The notes under the pieces were generated by a model. That model made no database searches. It worked only from the letters and a program-made list of their open reading frames with translations, and had not been told where the DNA came from. A DNA stretch of 64,000 bases from Nesterenkonia sp. F (lineage in GTDB: Bacteria; Actinomycetota; Actinomycetes; Actinomycetales; Micrococcaceae), in the NCBI RefSeq assembly GCF_000220985.1, contig NZ_AFRW01000118.1:62001-126000 (forward strand). The letters run 5' to 3'. Of this stretch, positions 8,233 through 16,677 are shown one piece after another. A program made the position numbers and the translations under genes. Each line of letters starts with the position of its first letter. Within the stretch, counting starts at the first letter, position 1.

Positions 8233-9125
8233 CCACCACAGCCGAGACCGCCCGGACGCCGCAGGCGAGCCCGACGAAGGCGAGCCCGGCCCGACGGCCG
8301 GCGAGCGCCCGACGTCGTCGTCCGCTCGGCACGCTGCTGACGATCCTGACTTGGCTCATCGCCCTGCTCTTCTTCGCGCCGGTGGCCTGGATGGTGATCA
8401 CCAGCTTCAAGCAGGAGTCCCAGGCGGCCTCCTCTCCGCCGACGTTCTTCTTCACCCCGACGCTGGAGCAGTACGCCGCGATCGTCGACTCGAACGCCGG
8501 GGCCTATTTCCTGAATTCGGCGATCGCCACCGCGGTCTCCACGCTGCTGGTGATCGTCATGGCGGTGCCGGCGGCCTACGCGCTGAGCATCCGCCCGGTG
8601 AAGCGCACCCAGGACGTGCTGTTCTTCTTCATCTCCACCAAGATGCTGCCGATCGTCGCGGTCATCATGCCGATCTACGTGATCGCCGGGCAGATCGGCA
8701 TGCTCGACAACCTGCTCACGCTGATCGTGCTGTACACCGCGATGAACCTGCCGATCGCGGTGTGGATGATGCGCTCGTTCTTCCTGGAGGTCCCCGGCGA
8801 GGTGCTGGAGGCCGCCGCCATGGACGGGGCCTCGCTGCTGGCGACGATGCGCCGGGTGCTGATCCCGATGGTCACCCCCGGCATCGCCGCCACGGCGCTG
8901 ATCTGCGTGATCTTCGCATGGAACGAGTTCTTCTTCGCGCTGAACCTCAGCGCGGCGAACGCCGCCACCGCTCCCCTGTACCTGCTGAGCACGATGACCT
9001 CGGAGGGGCAGTTCCTCGCTCAGCTCTCGGCGGCCTCCGTGCTGGCCTCGCTGCCGGTGGTGCTGGCCGGCTGGTTCGCGCAGAAGCAGCTGGTCCGTGG
9101 GCTGTCCATGGGCGCGGTGAAGTGA
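8229..9125 (+). CDS. ABC sugar/polyol transporter permease, MalG-like
   Basis: 298 aa from the ATG at 8229 that overlaps the previous stop. Six membrane helices follow a basic leader. The EAA loop is EAAAMDGASLLATMRRVLIP. The C-terminal part, NEFFFALNLS and AQKQLVRGLSMGAVK, is very like SmoG/MtlG polyol permeases. It is the last gene of the importer operon. Energy must come from an ATPase encoded elsewhere, as with the shared MsiK-type ATPase of many Actinobacteria. Confidence 0.92.
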   Translation: MTTTAETARTPQASPTKASPARRPASARRRRPLGTLLTILTWLIALLFFAPVAWMVITSFKQESQAASSPPTFFFTPTLEQYAAIVDSNAGAYFLNSAIATAVSTLLVIVMAVPAAYALSIRPVKRTQDVLFFFISTKMLPIVAVIMPIYVIAGQIGMLDNLLTLIVLYTAMNLPIAVWMMRSFFLEVPGEVLEAAAMDGASLLATMRRVLIPMVTPGIAATALICVIFAWNEFFFALNLSAANAATAPLYLLSTMTSEGQFLAQLSAASVLASLPVVLAGWFAQKQLVRGLSMGAVK

Positions 9126-9168
9126 GGCGGAACGGGCGACGGCTCTCGCCCCCGGCACCGGCCGTCGA

Positions 9169-9181
9169 TAGCGTAGGTGCA
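9169..9181 (+). promoter_or_regulatory. -10 hexamer placed for leaderless start of the SDR gene
   Basis: TAGCGT (9169-9174) lies six bases before the ATG at 9181, so transcription would start at or next to the start codon. No Shine-Dalgarno sequence is visible. The same spacing recurs before several genes of this window. Confidence 0.5.
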
Positions 9182-10743
9182 TGGATATGATGGGCGATTC
9201 CCCGCTGCAGCTGGACCTGCCGGACGGCGACGGGCGTCGCGTCCTGGTCACGGGCGCCACCGGATACGTGGGAGGCCGCCTGATCCCGGAGCTGCTGGCG
9301 GCCGGATTCACCGTGCGGGCGATGGCCCGCAACACCGAGGACCTCGCCGACCGCCCCTGGTTCGACGCGGTCGAGACCGTGCAGGCCGATCTGCAGCAGG
9401 TCGACCAGACGGCCGAGGCGATGCGCGACGTGCACACCGTGGTGTTCCTCGTCCACTCCATGGGCGGCGGAGGCGACTTCATCGAACGGGAACGGGTCAT
9501 CGCGGAGACGGCCGTCGAGGCCGCGGGACGATCCGGCGTCGGTCAGATGATCTATCTGGGCGGCCTGCATCCTGACAAGCCCCTGGAGGAGCTGTCGGCG
9601 CACATGCGCTCCCGGGAGCAGGTCACCCAGGTGTTGCTCGACAGCCCGATCCCGACGCTCGCCTTCGAGGCGGGGATCATCATCGGCTCAGGCTCCGTAT
9701 CCTTCGAGATGATCCGTCACCTCTCCGAGCGGCTGCCGGTGATGACCGGCCCCCGCTGGCTGAACAACCGGATCGAACCGATCGCCATCAGGGACGTGCT
9801 CTACTACCTGGCGCAGGCCTGCGCTCTGCAGGACCCGGTCGACCGCACGTTCGACATCGGATGCGGAACGGCCCAGCCGTTCCATTCGATGCTGACCGAC
9901 TACGCGGAGGTAGCCGGCCTGGCGCCCCGACGCGTCTACCCGCTGCCCATCCCGGCCCAGCGACTCTCCGGGTTCTGGATCAGCCTGGTCACGCCGATAC
10001 CCCGGTCGATCGCCATGCCGCTGGCCGCCTCGCTCGCCCACGACGCCGTCTGCGAGGAGTCCGACATCACGGGGCTCATCCCCGAACCGCCCGGCGGCCT
10101 GACCGACTACCGGGAGGCCTGTCGGCGAGCCGTCGACCGGCAGCGGACCGGCACCGTGACCCAGACATGGGACGACGACCTGCGAGCCTCTCCGACCTAT
10201 GACCCGGCCGACCCTCTGCCCTCGGATCCGGACTGGGCCGGCTACACGGTCTTCACCGACTGCCGGGAGCGCGACGGCGACGCGACGCCGGAGGCCGTCT
10301 GGCACGTGGTGCAGTCCATCGGCGGGACCAACGGCTGGTACTCGACGCCGAGGCTGTGGAGGATCCGCGGCCTCATGGACAAGGTCCTGGGCGGGTACGG
10401 GCTGGACCGGGGGCGCCGGGACCCCGAGCGACTCCGGGTCGACGACTATGTGGACTGGTGGCGCGTCGAGGCGGTCGAGGAGGGACGATCGGTCACTCTC
10501 CGCGCCGAGATGCGCTCGGGAGGGCGCGCCTGGCTGCAGTTCGGCGTCGAGGGTCGCGAGGACGGCGGAACCCGCCTGCGACAGCGGGCGATCTTCATCC
10601 CCTCCGGCCTCCTCGGCCGGGCCTACTGGGGAGCCATCAAGCCGTTCCATGCGCTGGTCTTCCCCACGATGGCCGAGAACATCCTCGCGGCGGCCGAGGA
10701 CGAGGATCGAGTCCGGAGCGCCTCCGGCGAGCCGACGCCCTGA
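9181..10743 (+). CDS. SDR-family NAD(P)-binding protein with C-terminal DUF2867-type domain
   Basis: 520 aa. The N-terminal half is an atypical short-chain dehydrogenase fold with the dinucleotide motif TGATGYVGG at about 24-32 and a divergent active-site region. The C-terminal part (about 340-510: WHVVQSIGGTNGWY, DKVLGGYGLDRGRRDP, VDDYVDWWRVE) matches the DUF2867 layout of paired SDR proteins. Substrate is unknown; such proteins are often labelled nucleoside-diphosphate-sugar epimerase-like. It is monocistronic, with the importer operon behind and a convergent exporter ahead. A leaderless start is likely. Confidence 0.85.
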   Translation: MDMMGDSPLQLDLPDGDGRRVLVTGATGYVGGRLIPELLAAGFTVRAMARNTEDLADRPWFDAVETVQADLQQVDQTAEAMRDVHTVVFLVHSMGGGGDFIERERVIAETAVEAAGRSGVGQMIYLGGLHPDKPLEELSAHMRSREQVTQVLLDSPIPTLAFEAGIIIGSGSVSFEMIRHLSERLPVMTGPRWLNNRIEPIAIRDVLYYLAQACALQDPVDRTFDIGCGTAQPFHSMLTDYAEVAGLAPRRVYPLPIPAQRLSGFWISLVTPIPRSIAMPLAASLAHDAVCEESDITGLIPEPPGGLTDYREACRRAVDRQRTGTVTQTWDDDLRASPTYDPADPLPSDPDWAGYTVFTDCRERDGDATPEAVWHVVQSIGGTNGWYSTPRLWRIRGLMDKVLGGYGLDRGRRDPERLRVDDYVDWWRVEAVEEGRSVTLRAEMRSGGRAWLQFGVEGREDGGTRLRQRAIFIPSGLLGRAYWGAIKPFHALVFPTMAENILAAAEDEDRVRSASGEPTP

Positions 10744-10811
10744 GCACGAGCGGTCGTCGCGAGCTCCTCGGTCGAGTCATCGGGAGCCCGCGCCGCCGCG
10801 CCGTCGGACCG

Positions 10812-13511
10812 TCAGCTGCTCAATCCGGCCGCCGGGGCCGTGCGGGACAGCTTCCGCGCCGGGATCGCCGCGGCCAGCACCGCGGCGAGCAGACCCAGCC
10901 CCCAGACGACGCCCAGCTGCCCGATCGGGACGTCCAGCTGCACCGTCAGCACCTCGGAGCTGACCAGCGAGGAGACTCCGGCCCAGCCGAAGAGCACGCC
11001 CAGGCCGGTGCCGAGCACCAGCGCGACGCCGGCCATCAGCAGCGCCTCGACGGAGACCATCGACCCCACGCCGCCGCGGCTCATCCCCAGTGCACGCAGC
11101 AGCGCGGCCTCCCGACGCCGCTCGATCACCGAGAGCGCCAGCGTGTTCGAGACCCCGATCACCGCGACGATCACCGAGGCGGCCAGCAGCACCAGCACGA
11201 CCAGCAGCACGGCCTGGATGGTCTGCATGTTCGACGCGCGCCGGCTCGCGCCGTCCAGCGCGACGCCCGAGGCGTCCGCGGCCTCGGCCTGCTCCTGATG
11301 CTGCGCGCCGGAGGCCGCCTCCAGACTCTGCTCCAGCGCTGAGTTCAGCCGCAGCACGTCGTCGACGCTAGCCTCGTCCTGCACCCGCAGCCACGTCTGC
11401 CCGGCCGACTCTTCCACCGTCCATCCGGCCCGCTCGGCGTCGGCGGCCGAGACCAGCACCGTCGCCGGCGGCAGCCATCCGGCCCGTTCGACGTCGAGAG
11501 AGGCCTCCTGCCCCTCGACGACCGCCTCGGCGGACGCCGCCTCACCGGACATGGACACCGCCGCGAGGACGCCGTCGGGCGCGACGTACGACGACGAGAC
11601 CAGAGCCGTGCCCTCCTGCGGCGCGACGTCGTCGCGCCGGGCGATCTCCTCGATCACGTCCTGCGGGGCGACGACGATCGTCGCCTCCGCCGAGCCGGAC
11701 TCCGTACGCAGCATCCCGTCCGTGCCGGGGACGGTCGCCGCGGCCTCCACCGCCTCGTCGGACTCGGCGGCCCGACGGACCGAGGAGTCCGACGAGACCA
11801 CGGTGCCGTCGACGGGACTGGCCTCGGCCAGGTCGGCGTCGATGGAGCGCTGGGCGGTGGCCGCGCCGACGATCATGGTGACCACCAGGGTGATGCCCAC
11901 CAGCAGCGCCGACGTCGTGGTGGTGGTCCGCCCCGGCACCTGCCGGGCGTTCTGCGCGACCAGCCGCGGCACGGTCGAACCGCCGGTGAGCCGGGAGACC
12001 AGCCGACCCAGCAGCTGCACCGCCGACGGCACCACGGCGCGGGAGGCCATCAGGACTCCGGTGAAGCCGATCAGCGCTCCCCCGACGCCGAGGAACGGCA
12101 GGTCGATCATCGCCGCGGCCACTGTGGCGCCGAGTCCGAGCACGGCGCCGATCAGCCCGACCACGGTGCGCGCCGTCGGGACGCCGCCCTCGGCCGCGGC
12201 CACGTCGACCGGCCGCAGCGCCTCCATCGGCGAGGTGCTCGAGGCGCGGCGCGCCGGTCCGAAGGTCGCCGCGGTCGTGACCACGGTGCCGACGACGACG
12301 CCGGTCACCACCGCCGCCACAGTCGGGGTCGGTGTCACGAAGCTCTCCAGCCACAGCGCCCGGGCGCCGGTGCCCAGACCGACGGCCGCGCCCCAGCCCA
12401 GCAGCACGCCGACCAGCGAGCCGGCCAGCCCCAGCACCGCCCCCTCGGCGATCGTGGCGCGCTTCAGCTGGGCCGCGGAGGCGCCGATCGCGCGCATCAG
12501 CGCCAGCGACTTCGCCCGCGAGGCGATCAGCACCCCGAACGTGGTGGTGATGACCAGTGCGGCCACGAAGACCGCGACCGCGCCGAAGCCCAGGCCGATG
12601 GTCAGCAGGATGCTGCTGTCGCCGGTGCGCTGGGCGACCCAGGCGTCGACGATCTGCTCGTTGGTCATCACCGTCACCTGGTCGACGGCCAGGCCTCCGC
12701 CGTCCATCTGATGGACGGGCACGCCCGCGGCGACGAGCCCGGAGTCGGCGATCGCCTGGGCGACCCGCTCCTGCGCGTCGGTCTGGGCCCCGGGGTCGCC
12801 GTGGGCGTCGCCGGCGAGCACCACCCGGATGCTGTCCGGGCCGGCGATCGGCGCCAGCCGGTCCATCCCGGATTCGGTGAGGAGCATCCGCGCCTGCGCG
12901 GAGCTGCTCGCCTCGGTCACGCCGACGACGGTCCAGCGGACCTCCTCGGACTCGGCGTCGGGACCAGCGTCGGGACCGGCGGCAGGATCGGCCGCAGGAT
13001 CGTCGGCCGCCGGGACCTCCACAGTGACCTCGTCGCCGACGCCGACGTCGTAGGACTCGGCCGTCGAGGACGGCAGCAGCGCCTCGTCCGCGCCCTGCGG
13101 CAGCCGCCCCTCGGCGGTCTCGTGGTCGGCGTGCTCGGGCAGGTCGCCCACGCTGATCATCCCCTCGCGGCCGGCGAAGTCGGCCGCGGCGAAAGCTCCG
13201 CGGATGCTCTGCGCCGAGGCGACGCCGTCGACGTCGGTGATCTGCTCCGCCAGGTCGGCGGCCGCGGTCTCGCCGGCCTGCGGATCGGGGGTCCGCCCGC
13301 CCCCGTCGGCGGACGCGGTGAGCGGCGCCGAGTCGACGACCAGGTCGGCGCCGGCGGCGTCGGCCCGGGCCTGCTCCTCCATCGTGCGGGTGAAGGAGTC
13401 GACCAGGAGCATGCAGGCGACCACGAAGGCCACCGCCACGGCGACGGCGGCACCCGCCGCGAACAGACGGGTGCCGCCGGAGCGGAGATTGGCGCGCAGC
13501 ACGGGATTCAC
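10812..13511 (-). CDS. ABC transporter permease with two FtsX/MacB domains
   Basis: 899 aa. A first membrane helix (about 15-37) is followed by a large extracytoplasmic region and then a three-helix FtsX core at about 300-430. A second extracytoplasmic region and a second core (about 760-890, VIAVIGVSNTLALSVIERRRE) follow. This is the long permease type that works with LolD/MacB-like ATPases in export of lipoproteins, peptides or antibiotics. It overlaps the ATPase gene by 4 bp. Length is normal for actinobacterial members. A response regulator and kinase lie upstream, so control by them is plausible. Confidence 0.93.
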   Translation of the reverse strand: MNPVLRANLRSGGTRLFAAGAAVAVAVAFVVACMLLVDSFTRTMEEQARADAAGADLVVDSAPLTASADGGGRTPDPQAGETAAADLAEQITDVDGVASAQSIRGAFAAADFAGREGMISVGDLPEHADHETAEGRLPQGADEALLPSSTAESYDVGVGDEVTVEVPAADDPAADPAAGPDAGPDAESEEVRWTVVGVTEASSSAQARMLLTESGMDRLAPIAGPDSIRVVLAGDAHGDPGAQTDAQERVAQAIADSGLVAAGVPVHQMDGGGLAVDQVTVMTNEQIVDAWVAQRTGDSSILLTIGLGFGAVAVFVAALVITTTFGVLIASRAKSLALMRAIGASAAQLKRATIAEGAVLGLAGSLVGVLLGWGAAVGLGTGARALWLESFVTPTPTVAAVVTGVVVGTVVTTAATFGPARRASSTSPMEALRPVDVAAAEGGVPTARTVVGLIGAVLGLGATVAAAMIDLPFLGVGGALIGFTGVLMASRAVVPSAVQLLGRLVSRLTGGSTVPRLVAQNARQVPGRTTTTTSALLVGITLVVTMIVGAATAQRSIDADLAEASPVDGTVVSSDSSVRRAAESDEAVEAAATVPGTDGMLRTESGSAEATIVVAPQDVIEEIARRDDVAPQEGTALVSSSYVAPDGVLAAVSMSGEAASAEAVVEGQEASLDVERAGWLPPATVLVSAADAERAGWTVEESAGQTWLRVQDEASVDDVLRLNSALEQSLEAASGAQHQEQAEAADASGVALDGASRRASNMQTIQAVLLVVLVLLAASVIVAVIGVSNTLALSVIERRREAALLRALGMSRGGVGSMVSVEALLMAGVALVLGTGLGVLFGWAGVSSLVSSEVLTVQLDVPIGQLGVVWGLGLLAAVLAAAIPARKLSRTAPAAGLSS

Positions 13512-14275
13512 CGGCCCACCTCCACCAGCGCGGCGGCGAGCGCCTCGGCGGACTGGCCCTCCAGGGCGTCGACGACGCGGCCGTCGTCCAGCAGCACGGT
13601 GCGGTCCGCGACGGCGGCGGCACCCGGGTCGTGGGTGACCATGATGACGGTCTGGTCGAACTCGTCGACGGCGGTGCGCAGCAGCTGCAGCACCTCGTCG
13701 CCGGTGGTGTGGTCCAGGTTGCCGGTGGGCTCGTCGGCGAATATCACCGACGGTCGGGTGACCAGCGCCCGAGCGACGGCGACGCGCTGCTGCTGGCCGC
13801 CGGAGAGCTCGAAGGGCCGGTGGCCCAGCCGGTCGCCCAGCCCGAGCCGGTCGACGACGGCGTCGAGGGTCTCGCGATCGACGCGCGTGCGGCCGAGCCG
13901 CGCCGGCAGCAGGATGTTCTCCTCGGCGGTCATCGCCGGGACCAGGTTGTAGGCCTGGAAGATGAAGCCGATGTGCGCGCGGCGCTGCTCGGTCAGCCGC
14001 TTCTCGTCGAGTCCGGTGAGCTCGACGTCGCCGACGACGACGCGGCCGGCGTCGGGGCTGTCCAGGCCGGCGAGCACATGCATCAGCGTGGACTTGCCGG
14101 AGCCGGAGGGACCCATGATCGCGGTGAACTGCGCCCGGGGGATCTCCAGGCTGAGCTCGCGCAGCGGGCGGACGGCGGCGTCGCCGGTGCCGTAGGTCTT
14201 GGACAGCCGCTCGGCGCGCACCGCGGGCGCGGCCGCCTCGGGACGGGTCACGGTGGTCTCGGGGGAGGTCGTCAT
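13508..14275 (-). CDS. ABC transporter ATP-binding protein, MacB/LolD-like
   Basis: 255 aa with Walker A GPSGSGKST (about 54-62), Q-loop in FIFQAYNLVPAMTAEEN, signature LSGGQQQRVAVARAL, Walker B VIFADEPTGNLD and H-loop VTHDP. It powers the two-domain FtsX permease that follows with an ATGA overlap. On the minus strand TAGGCT (14288-14283) sits seven bases before the ATG, which suggests a leaderless transcript. The hairpin element at 14397-14456 separates it from the response regulator upstream. Confidence 0.95.
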   Translation of the reverse strand: MTTSPETTVTRPEAAAPAVRAERLSKTYGTGDAAVRPLRELSLEIPRAQFTAIMGPSGSGKSTLMHVLAGLDSPDAGRVVVGDVELTGLDEKRLTEQRRAHIGFIFQAYNLVPAMTAEENILLPARLGRTRVDRETLDAVVDRLGLGDRLGHRPFELSGGQQQRVAVARALVTRPSVIFADEPTGNLDHTTGDEVLQLLRTAVDEFDQTVIMVTHDPGAAAVADRTVLLDDGRVVDALEGQSAEALAAALVEVGR

Positions 14276-14396
14276 GGTGACGAGCCTATGGAGCTGGACA
14301 CCGCCTCCACATCGGCCGACAGGACCGTCCTCGTCTCACCCTGCAGGATGAGATCTCAGCATGCCCGCCTCCTCGGCGATGAGTGCGCTCTCGGAC

Positions 14397-14456
14397 GATG
14401 ACTCCGTGGCACGGGCGGGAATACGGGCGCTTTCCCACCCGTGCCACGGAGTCATC
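14397..14456. repeat. 60-bp palindromic hairpin element, copy 2
   Basis: Arms of 25 nt around a 10-nt loop: GATGACTCCGTGG, variable CACGGGC, GGGAA, and the inverted arm. The single mismatch becomes a G-U pair in a minus-strand transcript. It lies 31 bp after the stop of the response regulator and 121 bp before the ABC ATPase, both on the minus strand, so it could end or stabilise the two-component transcript. Confidence 0.9.
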
Positions 14457-14487
14457 GCCCGGCACCGGCGGGCGCCGGCAGGTCGGC

Positions 14488-15201
14488 TCAGCGGTCGACC
14501 AATCCGGAGTCGTAGGCGAAGACCACCGCCTGCACCCGGTCTCGGACGCCGAGCTTGGCGAGCACATGGGCCACGTGCGTCTTCACCGTGGCCTCGGAGA
14601 GGAACATCCGCGCGGCGATCTCGCCGTTCGAGTCCCCGGTGGCCATCTCCCCCAGGATCTCGCGCTCCCGGGCGGTGAGCGTCTCGAGCGTGGCCTGCTG
14701 GGCCGCGTCGGGTTCGCGGCTCCGCGCGCTGCGGGCGTCGTCGAGCAGCGTCTGGTCGAGCAGCCGCCGCGTGGTGGTCGGGGCGATGACCGCGCCGCCG
14801 TCGACGGCGGTGCGGATGGAGTCCAGCAGCACCTCCGGCTGGACGTCCTTCAGCAGGAAGCCCGAGGCTCCGGCGCGCAGCGCCTCGACGGCGTATTCGT
14901 CCGTGTCGAAGGTGGTCAGCACGATCACCGTGGGCGCGTCCGCGGCCCCGCGTCCGTCCGCGCCGCCGTCGTCGGCGTCGCCGAGCAGCCGGCGGGTGGC
15001 CTCCAGGCCGTCGAGCTCGGGCATGCGGATGTCCATCAGCACGACGTCGGGCCGGTGTGCGCGGACGGCCTCCAGCGCCTCGACGCCGGTGCCCGCCTGG
15101 GCGATGACGTGCATGTCCTGCTGCGAGTCGATCACCATGGCGAATCCGGCCCGCAGCAGGGCCTGGTCGTCGGCGAGCAGCACCGAGATCGGCGTCTCCA
15201 T
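14488..15201 (-). CDS. NarL/LuxR-type response regulator
   Basis: 237 aa. The receiver domain has the acidic pair Asp11-Asp12 and phospho-acceptor Asp57 (VVLMDIRMPELDG). A linker leads to a LuxR-type helix-turn-helix (LTAREREILGEMATGDSNGEIAARM). It should be phosphorylated by the sensor kinase encoded 58 bp upstream and may control the adjacent exporter, as is common for such pairs. The receiver carries a short glycine/aspartate-rich insertion after LLGDADDGG. Regulon assignment is inference from position. Confidence 0.95.
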   Translation of the reverse strand: METPISVLLADDQALLRAGFAMVIDSQQDMHVIAQAGTGVEALEAVRAHRPDVVLMDIRMPELDGLEATRRLLGDADDGGADGRGAADAPTVIVLTTFDTDEYAVEALRAGASGFLLKDVQPEVLLDSIRTAVDGGAVIAPTTTRRLLDQTLLDDARSARSREPDAAQQATLETLTAREREILGEMATGDSNGEIAARMFLSEATVKTHVAHVLAKLGVRDRVQAVVFAYDSGLVDR

Positions 15202-15259
15202 CGTCCCTCCCGGGTCGTCGGCATCCAGCGGTCAGCGTGAAGCACCCCGCGTGAAACGG

Positions 15260-16588
15260 TCAGGGTGAAACGGTCAGCGGCAGCCGCAGCACGACGTCGA
15301 AGCCGCCGGGATGCGCCCGCGTGGTGACCGCACCCCCGTAGAGTCTGGCACGCTCGTCCATGCCCAGCAGACCGGAACCGCGCCCGTCGCCGTCGGCGCC
15401 GGAGCCGACGCCGGTGTCGCTGATGCGCACCATCAGCTGGTCGCCGGGCGGCGGCTCCCGGTCCGCACGGCCCTTCTCCGGCCCCTCGACGGCGAGCGCG
15501 ACGTCGGCCTGGGCTCCCCCGCCCCCGTGCTTGAGCGTGTTGGTCAGCGCCTCCTGCACGATCCGGTGGACGGCCAGTCCCGCGCCCTCGGGCAGCGGCG
15601 GAGCGTCCTCGAGCCGCGGATCCTCCGCCGTCCCCCAGCTGCTCCGCAGCGTGACGGGCAGCCCGACGGCGCGCACGTCGTCGACCAGTCGCCGCAGGTC
15701 GGCCAGCCCCGGGCTGGGCGCATAGTCGACGCCCTCGGACTGCTCGCGCAGCACGCCCAGCATCCGGCGCATCTCGGTCAGCGCCTCGCGGCCGGTGCGG
15801 CCGATCGTCTCGAAGGCCCCGGCGGCCGCCTGCGGATCCTGCCCGACCACGTAGCGGCCGCCGTCGGCCTGGGCGATCATCACCGACATCGAATGGCTGA
15901 CGACGTCGTGCATCTCGCGGGCGATGCGCATCCGTTCGGCGTCGGCGGCGAGCCGGGCCTCCTGCTCACGCTCGACCTCGAGCAGCTCGTTGCGCTGGGC
16001 GATCGCGGCGATCTCCCGACGGCGCCGACCGCCGAGGTCGCCGAGCAGCCAGCAGGCCAGCACGACGGCGGCGGCGAAGCCGGTGATCAGCACCACCGGC
16101 AGCATGATCTCGACGAGGCCGGTGCCCCGCGGAGAGGTGAGCAGGTAGCCGACCAGGACGTAGAGGCCCAGCAGGAGCGCGCCGGCCAGCGCGATGATCA
16201 GATACAGGCGCGCACTCCGCCGGGAGCCGAACTTCGCCGCCGAGTACACCGCGATCGGCACGCTGATGCTCGAGAACGCCGGACCGGCGAGCGTGAGCAC
16301 CTGCAGCAGGGCGCCGACGGCGATCAGACCCGCGCAGACGGCCGGGCGCAGACGACGCAGGGCCAGCGGCAGCGTGGTGAGGAGTCCGAACATCAGGACC
16401 AGAGGCCACGCGGCGGGCTCGAGACCGCTGATGAGCAGGGGATTGAACCCTCCGCTCGTCGCGGAGCCGAGGCTGAGCAGGCCCAGCGGACCGGCCAGCA
16501 GCACGGTGTCGGCGATCCAGGGACGCCCCTCCAGGAAGCGCGAGACGCGCACGTGGAACGGCGTCCGAGCGGCGGCGGTGACGGACAT
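15260..16588 (-). CDS. Two-component sensor histidine kinase, NarL-partner type (HisKA_3)
   Basis: About 442 aa from the ATG at 16588; another in-frame ATG stands at 16597. Five to six membrane helices occupy residues 25-185. A coiled region then leads to the dimerisation motif with the phospho-accepting His227 (REMHDVVSHSMSVM). The ATPase domain follows (ISDTGVGSG, GSGLLGMDERARLYGG). It partners the response regulator that follows on the same strand. The signal sensed is unknown, with most sensing capacity in the membrane part. CACAAT lies seven bases before the ATG at 16588, a possible leaderless -10. The hairpin copy 3 lies just upstream. Confidence 0.94.
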   Translation of the reverse strand: MSVTAAARTPFHVRVSRFLEGRPWIADTVLLAGPLGLLSLGSATSGGFNPLLISGLEPAAWPLVLMFGLLTTLPLALRRLRPAVCAGLIAVGALLQVLTLAGPAFSSISVPIAVYSAAKFGSRRSARLYLIIALAGALLLGLYVLVGYLLTSPRGTGLVEIMLPVVLITGFAAAVVLACWLLGDLGGRRRREIAAIAQRNELLEVEREQEARLAADAERMRIAREMHDVVSHSMSVMIAQADGGRYVVGQDPQAAAGAFETIGRTGREALTEMRRMLGVLREQSEGVDYAPSPGLADLRRLVDDVRAVGLPVTLRSSWGTAEDPRLEDAPPLPEGAGLAVHRIVQEALTNTLKHGGGGAQADVALAVEGPEKGRADREPPPGDQLMVRISDTGVGSGADGDGRGSGLLGMDERARLYGGAVTTRAHPGGFDVVLRLPLTVSP

Positions 16589-16617
16589 GTCTCCCATTGT
16601 GCCCTGGACCCCGAGGC

Positions 16618-16677
16618 GATGACTCCGTGGGAGGTGTGGGAATGGACGCGCATTCCCACACCTCCCACGGAGTCATC
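16618..16677. repeat. 60-bp palindromic hairpin element, copy 3 (perfect)
   Basis: Arms of 25 nt with no mismatch around a 10-nt loop: GATGACTCCGTGG, variable GAGGTGT, GGGAA. The outer TGA of one arm (16673-16675 read on the minus strand) supplies the stop codon of the hydrolase gene. It separates that gene from the histidine kinase. Confidence 0.92.
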
